Source: Collinsella sp. (lineage in GTDB: Bacteria; Actinomycetota; Coriobacteriia; Coriobacteriales; Coriobacteriaceae). From it: DNA of 64,000 nt. How positions within the stretch are numbered: the stretch's first letter is position 1; the number at the start of each line of letters is the position of its first letter. The position numbers and the translations under genes were made by a program. This document shows, in pieces, positions 60,037 to 64,000 of this stretch. The stretch is taken from the NCBI GenBank assembly GCA_019419525.1, contig DXZU01000033.1, positions 1-64,000 on the forward strand. The letters are read 5' to 3'. A model generated the notes under the pieces. It did no database searches. It was not told the origin of the DNA and saw nothing but the letters and a program-made list of their open reading frames with translations.

Positions 60037-61080
60037 ATGGAAAAGCTCGATGTTGTGAATGCGGCGCTTGCCGCCCTGCGTACTGGCGAGACGTGCGAGC
60101 TGGTGGTAGTGGCCGGTACGGCGGGGTCGTCCCCGCGCGGTGTGGGCGCATGGATGACTGTCTTTGCCGATGGCAGCCAAGCGGGCACTATCGGCGGCGG
60201 CAAGATTGAGCTCTTTGCGCTGGACGAGGCGCGCGAGCTGCTGGCCGGGGGTAAATCGCGTCTGGTCCGCTACACCATGGGCGGCGAGAACTCCGATACC
60301 GGCATGATTTGCGGCGGAGCCATCTGCCTGTGCTACCTGCATCTGGATGCGACCCAGGCACCGTTGTTCCAGTCGGTTGCCGACGTCTTGGCCTATCGGC
60401 GCATCGGCGACTTCGCCATCGACTTTGAACCGTTTATCGCAAGTGCGCATGAAGGCGACGTTGCCGAATACCATGGCGAGGAGTCGCGCCGCACCATAAT
60501 GGGCTGCCCCGAGCTTTCGCTGGTGGAGGAGGGGAGTAAGGTCACCTACACCAACGCGGCCTCCGAGATTCCCGCGGCGCACATCGAGACGCTCTGCCCC
60601 GAGGGCCTGACCTATATCTTTGGCTGCGGCCACGTGGGTGCTGCGACGGCGCGGGTGCTCACGGCGGCGGGCTTTGCCGTCGTGGCTTGCGACGACCGCC
60701 CCGGCACGCTGACCCCCGAATGGGTGCCCGGTGTCTACGACCGTCGTCTGGTCGACTACAAGAACCTGAGCAAGCAGTGCCCCATCGGCCCGCGCGACCT
60801 AGTGGTCGTCGCCACGGCGGGTCACAAGTCCGATATCGACGTGGTGATTCAGGCCATGCGCGCCAAACCCGCCTATCTGGGCTGCTTGGGCTCGCGCCGC
60901 AAGACGGCCTTTGTGCGCGCCCGCCTGGAGCAGGAGGGCTTTACGCAGGACCAGATCGACGGGCTGCACCTGCCGATCGGCGTTGCCATCGAGGCCGAGG
61001 ATCCCGAGGAGATTGCCATCTCCATCGCTGCCGAGATGATCCACCTGCGCCGCACCAAGCTCGTCCCCCGCAAGCGCTAG
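60037..61080 (+). CDS. xdhC: XdhC/CoxI family cofactor maturation protein
   Basis: XdhC proteins bind and protect the molybdenum cofactor and help sulfuration before insertion into xanthine dehydrogenase. The 347-residue product has the XdhC_CoxI domain (GTAGSSPRGVGAWM, GTIGGGKIE) and a C-terminal Rossmann domain (YIFGCGHVGAATARVLTAAG, then GCLGSRRKTAF). It is the last gene of the cofactor set before the third ribosomal block. The start ATG is 9 bases from yqeB. Confidence 0.92.
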   Translation: MEKLDVVNAALAALRTGETCELVVVAGTAGSSPRGVGAWMTVFADGSQAGTIGGGKIELFALDEARELLAGGKSRLVRYTMGGENSDTGMICGGAICLCYLHLDATQAPLFQSVADVLAYRRIGDFAIDFEPFIASAHEGDVAEYHGEESRRTIMGCPELSLVEEGSKVTYTNAASEIPAAHIETLCPEGLTYIFGCGHVGAATARVLTAAGFAVVACDDRPGTLTPEWVPGVYDRRLVDYKNLSKQCPIGPRDLVVVATAGHKSDIDVVIQAMRAKPAYLGCLGSRRKTAFVRARLEQEGFTQDQIDGLHLPIGVAIEAEDPEEIAISIAAEMIHLRRTKLVPRKR

Positions 61081-61097
61081 TCGCATCCCCATCAATA

Positions 61098-61164
61098 AGT
61101 TGCGGTGAAATGCGGGCTGTTTAAGCCAGTTAAGCCGTCAAACAGTCCCTATTTCACCGCAACT
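61098..61164. repeat. Palindromic repeat at the right edge of the second insertion
   Basis: Arms 61098-61122 and 61140-61164 match at 22 of 25 positions when inverted (AGTTGCGGTGAAAT at the outer end, GGCTGTTT or GACTGTTT inside). No T-run follows. The bases 61165-61405 hold the rplE leader, with TATAGT at 61263-61268 as a possible -10, and no gene I can support. Confidence 0.7.
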
Positions 61165-61405
61165 GCCATTTTCCTCCGTCGCATGCGGATCGGTTTGTGC
61201 GGGGGAGTTGTGGAGTTGTGCAGGCAGACGAGGTTTTTCTGGAAATACGCTCCCGATGCGCGTATAGTACCGATTGTTTTGTCGGCTCCTGCTGCGTCGA
61301 GTCCAAACCGCGAAATGCCATGAGCGGCGCGGATGCAGCCAGGAGGCACGAGGACAACCCATCGTGGCCACGCCCCGTGCTTAAAACCCCAAGAAGGAGT
61401 GAACA

Positions 61406-61963
61406 ATGGCAGAAGAGAAGTATGTGCCGCGTCTGAAGACCAAGTACAACAACGAGGTCAAGCAGCAGCTTCAGGACAAGTTCCAGTACGAGAACGTCAT
61501 GATGATCCCCAAGTTTGAGAAGATCGTCGTGAACATGGGTGTCGGCGAGGCCGCTACCGATTCCAAGGCCATCGACGGTGCCGTGCGCGACCTGCGCGCC
61601 ATCACCGGCCAGCAGCCGATGATCACCCGTGCCCGCAAGTCCATCGCTACCTTCCGCCTGCGCGCTGGTATGCCGATCGGCTGCAAGGTTACCCTGCGTG
61701 GCGACCGTATGTGGGAGTTCTTCGATCGTCTGACCTCCGTCGCGATCCCCCGTATCCGCGACTTCCGCGGCATCTCCGCCAAGAGCTTCGACGGCCGTGG
61801 TAACTTCTCCATGGGCGTTACCGAGCAGCTCATCTTCCCCGAGATCGACTTCGACTCCGTCGATCACCAGCGTGGTATGGACATCACTTTCGTGACCACC
61901 GCCAACACCGATGAGGAGGCCAAGGCCCTTCTGGACGCCTTCGGTTTCCCGTTCAAGAAATAG
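61406..61963 (+). CDS. rplE: 50S ribosomal protein L5
   Basis: L5 is in the central protuberance with 5S rRNA and contacts P-site tRNA. The 185-residue product has [40 protein letters not shown] and the [23 protein letters not shown] core. AGAAGGAG precedes the ATG. It opens the third ribosomal block, separated from rplX by 38 kb. Confidence 0.97.
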   Translation: MAEEKYVPRLKTKYNNEVKQQLQDKFQYENVMMIPKFEKIVVNMGVGEAATDSKAIDGAVRDLRAITGQQPMITRARKSIATFRLRAGMPIGCKVTLRGDRMWEFFDRLTSVAIPRIRDFRGISAKSFDGRGNFSMGVTEQLIFPEIDFDSVDHQRGMDITFVTTANTDEEAKALLDAFGFPFKK

Positions 61964-62017
61964 GTTCACCTGCCCTATAAGCGCCGTTCCCACAAGGGGG
62001 CGGCGCTTGGGGCGAAC
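61964..62017 (+). promoter_or_regulatory. Extended hairpin in the rplE-rpsZ gap
   Basis: AAGCGCCGTTCCC pairs with GGGGGCGGCGCTT around ACAA, extended outward by GCCC/GGGC and GTTC/GAAC. No T-run follows. It may be a ribosomal-protein leader or processing site. Confidence 0.55.
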
Positions 62018-62042
62018 AATACTCTATGTGAGGAGGATATAA

Positions 62043-62228
62043 GTGGCTAAGACATCGATGATCGTCAAGTGCAATCGCAAGCAGAAGTTCTCTACTCGTG
62101 AGTACACGCGCTGCCAGCGCTGCGGCCGTCCGCACTCTGTGTACCGCAAGTTCGGCCTGTGCCGTGTCTGCTTCCGCGAGCTTGCACTCAAGGGCGAGCT
62201 TCCCGGCGTTAAGAAGGCCAGCTGGTAA
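62043..62228 (+). CDS. rpsZ: 30S ribosomal protein S14, zinc-binding type Z
   Basis: The 61-residue S14 has the zinc ribbon CQRC...CRVC and the usual [22 protein letters not shown] start. This C+ form contrasts with the longer zinc-free S14 that many bacteria induce under zinc limitation. The start is GTG 62043, after AGGAGG. It lies between rplE and rpsH as in spc operons. Confidence 0.96.
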   Translation: MAKTSMIVKCNRKQKFSTREYTRCQRCGRPHSVYRKFGLCRVCFRELALKGELPGVKKASW

Positions 62229-62347
62229 GTCACTACCAGCGTTTCAAGCATCAGTTTGGAACAGGGAAAACGCGCTAAAAAGGCTTTGCCGTTAAGGGCG
62301 GCGAAGAACCAAGAGCACGTGTTCATCAAGAACGAAGGAGAATCTGT

Positions 62348-62746
62348 ATGAACCTTACAGACCCGATCGCAGATATGCTTACGCGCATTCGTAACGCTAA
62401 CTCTGTGAACAAGGCCACGGTCTCCATGCCGAGCAGCAAGAAGCTCGTCGAGATCGCTCGTGTTCTGCACGAGGAGGGCTACATCGAGGGCTACGATGTC
62501 GAGGACACCGTTCCCCAGAAGACTCTGCACATCACGCTTAAGTATGGTCCCAAGAAGGCTAAGGTCATCAACGGCATCCGCCGCATTTCCAAGCCGGGCC
62601 TGCGTAAGTACACCGGCGTTGCCGACATGCCCCGCGTCCGCGGTGGCCTTGGTACCGCCATTATTTCCACCAGCCATGGCGTCATGACCGACCGCGATGC
62701 TCGCAAGCACAACGTCGGCGGCGAGATCATCGCTTACGTCTGGTAA
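62348..62746 (+). CDS. rpsH: 30S ribosomal protein S8
   Basis: S8 is a primary 16S rRNA binder of the platform. The 132-residue product has [25 protein letters not shown] and the C-terminal [29 protein letters not shown] precedes the ATG. The 119-base gap before it contains GCGTTT/AAACGC and CTTTGCC/GGCGAAG stems, possibly a leader, since S8 is an autoregulator of this operon in E. coli. Confidence 0.96.
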   Translation: MNLTDPIADMLTRIRNANSVNKATVSMPSSKKLVEIARVLHEEGYIEGYDVEDTVPQKTLHITLKYGPKKAKVINGIRRISKPGLRKYTGVADMPRVRGGLGTAIISTSHGVMTDRDARKHNVGGEIIAYVW

Positions 62747-62779
62747 TTCGCTCGGTAGGTAGAAGGAAAGGAGATCACC

Positions 62780-63316
62780 GTGTCTCGTATCGGTAATAAG
62801 CCTGTCCAGATTCCCGCCGGAGTCGAAGTGGCAGTCAACGGCAACAACGTTGTCGTCAAGGGCCCCAAGGGCCAGCTCGAGCTCGATGTCTTTGAGAAGC
62901 TCGCTATCAACGTCGAGGACAACGTCCTCACCGTTTCCCGTCCCGACGACGAGCGTGAGACCCGTGCCCGCCACGGCCTCACCCGCGCCCTCATCCACAA
63001 CATGGTGGTTGGCGTTTCCGAGGGCTTCGAGAAGAAGCTCGAGCTCGCCGGCGTCGGTTACCGCGTGCAGCAGAAGGGCAAGAACCTCGAGTTCTCCCTG
63101 GGCTTCTCGCACCCCGTGATCGTCGAGGCTCCCGAGGGCATCACCTTCGAGGTTCCCGACAACACCCACGTGAACGTCAAGGGTATCAACAAGCAGCAGG
63201 TCGGTCAGATCGCCGCTGAGATCCGCGGCCATCGTCCTCCCGAGCCTTACAAGGGCAAGGGTATCCACTACGTTGGCGAGCACATCCGCCGCAAGCTGGG
63301 TAAGGCCGCCAAGTAG
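62780..63316 (+). CDS. rplF: 50S ribosomal protein L6
   Basis: L6 lies near the factor-binding stalk base and is a duplicated-fold protein. The 178-residue product has [33 protein letters not shown] and the C-terminal [30 protein letters not shown]. It starts with GTG 62780 after AAAGGAG. The rplF-rplR gap contains a short hairpin, CCAGCACC/GGTGCTGG, at 63342-63363. Confidence 0.97.
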   Translation: MSRIGNKPVQIPAGVEVAVNGNNVVVKGPKGQLELDVFEKLAINVEDNVLTVSRPDDERETRARHGLTRALIHNMVVGVSEGFEKKLELAGVGYRVQQKGKNLEFSLGFSHPVIVEAPEGITFEVPDNTHVNVKGINKQQVGQIAAEIRGHRPPEPYKGKGIHYVGEHIRRKLGKAAK

Positions 63317-63341
63317 TCGTAACCGACTCACTCGCATAAGA

Positions 63342-63363
63342 CCAGCACCCCGTCAGGTGCTGG
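63342..63363 (+). promoter_or_regulatory. Short hairpin in the rplF-rplR gap
   Basis: CCAGCACC and GGTGCTGG form a perfect 8-bp stem with a 6-base loop. It lacks a direct T-run (CAAGATCAACCTTTTT follows), so it is more likely a leader stem than a terminator. Confidence 0.4.
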
Positions 63364-63391
63364 CAAGATCAACCTTTTTAGGAGTTTACGT

Positions 63392-63760
63392 ATGAACAAG
63401 CATAAGGCGAAGCTGGAAGGCCTCAAGCGTCGTCAGCGTCGTGTTCGCGGCAAGGTCTCGGGTACCTCCGAGCGTCCGCGTCTTCGCGTGACCCGTACTA
63501 ACGCCAACATCTATGCCCAGATCATCGACGACAGCAAGGGCTCCAGCCTGACGCTCGTCTCTGCCTCGACCCTCGAGGCCGAGTTCAAGGGCACCCACAC
63601 CTCGAACAAGGAGGCTGCGGAGAAGGTCGGTCAGCTCGTTGGCAAGCGTGCCATCGAGGCCGGCATCACCAAGGTCGCCTTCGATCGCGGTGGCCGTATC
63701 TACCATGGCCGCGTCAAGGCCCTCGCCGACGGTGCTCGTGCCGCCGGTCTCGAGTTCTAG
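63392..63760 (+). CDS. rplR: 50S ribosomal protein L18
   Basis: L18 binds 5S rRNA with L5. The 122-residue product has the basic start [20 protein letters not shown], the core [20 protein letters not shown] and the end [31 protein letters not shown] precedes the ATG. It is followed 14 bases later by rpsE. Confidence 0.97.
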   Translation: MNKHKAKLEGLKRRQRRVRGKVSGTSERPRLRVTRTNANIYAQIIDDSKGSSLTLVSASTLEAEFKGTHTSNKEAAEKVGQLVGKRAIEAGITKVAFDRGGRIYHGRVKALADGARAAGLEF

Positions 63761-63774
63761 GAGGTATGTAGCAC

Positions 63775-64000
63775 ATGGCTCGTAATCAGAAGCAGCAGCG
63801 CGAGGCCTCCGAGTTCGAGGAGCGCGTCGTTTACATCAACCGCGTGTCGAAGACCGTCAAGGGTGGTCGTCGCATGAGCCTCGTCGCTCTCGTCGTCGTT
63901 GGCGACGGCAAGGGCAACGTCGGCGTTGGCATGGGTAAGTCCGCTGAGGTGCCCCTGGCCATCTCCAAGGCGTCTCTCGATGCCAAGAAGAACATGTTCC
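63775..64000 (+). CDS. rpsE: 30S ribosomal protein S5, partial at window end
   Basis: The first 75 residues of S5 are present, including [45 protein letters not shown], the RNA-binding and catalytic-fidelity region. The gene runs off the window end. TAGGAGG precedes the ATG at 63775. It is the last visible gene of the third ribosomal block. Confidence 0.96.
   Translation, partial: MARNQKQQREASEFEERVVYINRVSKTVKGGRRMSLVALVVVGDGKGNVGVGMGKSAEVPLAISKASLDAKKNMF

Overview
The window reads as a chromosomal segment of a high-GC Gram-positive gut anaerobe of the class Coriobacteriia, most likely Collinsella. The pointers are FabK-type fatty acid synthesis, zinc-type S14, a class E-like sortase motif, a purine-degradation cluster typical of gut anaerobes, and families of intergenic palindromes. 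The genus assignment is inference; no rRNA gene is present to fix it.

The backbone is the str/S10/spc ribosomal protein superoperon, cut into three pieces. Piece 1 (205-3618) is rpsL-rpsG-fusA-rpsJ, without tuf. Piece 2 (17536-23324) is rplC-rplD-rplW-rplB-rpsS-rplV-rpsC-rplP-rpmC-rpsQ-rplN-rplX. Piece 3 (61406 to the window end) is rplE-rpsZ-rpsH-rplF-rplR-rpsE. Pieces 1 and 2 each end in a strong intrinsic terminator.

The first insertion (3.7-17.1 kb) holds divergent birA and a full type II fatty acid synthesis operon in the Streptococcus order: fabH-acpP-fabK-fabD-fabG-fabF-accB-fabZ-accC and a fused accDA. A lone PTS EIIC gene, a cation efflux gene and a histidine phosphatase gene follow. 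BirA would biotinylate AccB, and two copies of a 16-bp palindrome sit in the birA/fabH promoter region. A 151-bp element with perfect 41-bp inverted arms marks the downstream edge.

The second insertion (23.4-61.4 kb) starts with an oxidoreductase/DeoR pair, an RluA pseudouridine synthase, a U32 peptidase-family protein and RidA. Most of the rest is an anaerobic purine/uric-acid degradation locus with a selenium-dependent molybdenum hydroxylase system: NCS2 permease, ssnA, ygfK, a four-cluster ferredoxin, an xdhD-like enzyme, ygeX, ygeY, ygeW, mocA, hyuA, yqeC, yqeB and xdhC, with two YheO-family regulators. RidA fits because YgeX releases 2-aminoacrylate.

An accessory islet (about 40.2-51.1 kb) splits this locus. 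It contains two phased 62-bp palindrome arrays around an orphan nuclease-like gene, a truncated COG1373 ATPase gene behind five 23-bp iterons, a candidate convergent type I toxin-antitoxin locus, an exonuclease gene with a problematic start, an unknown 411-aa protein, a sortase-anchored surface protein, and an intact COG1373 ATPase behind four 33-bp iterons.

No rRNA gene, tRNA gene, CRISPR array or transposase gene was recognised.
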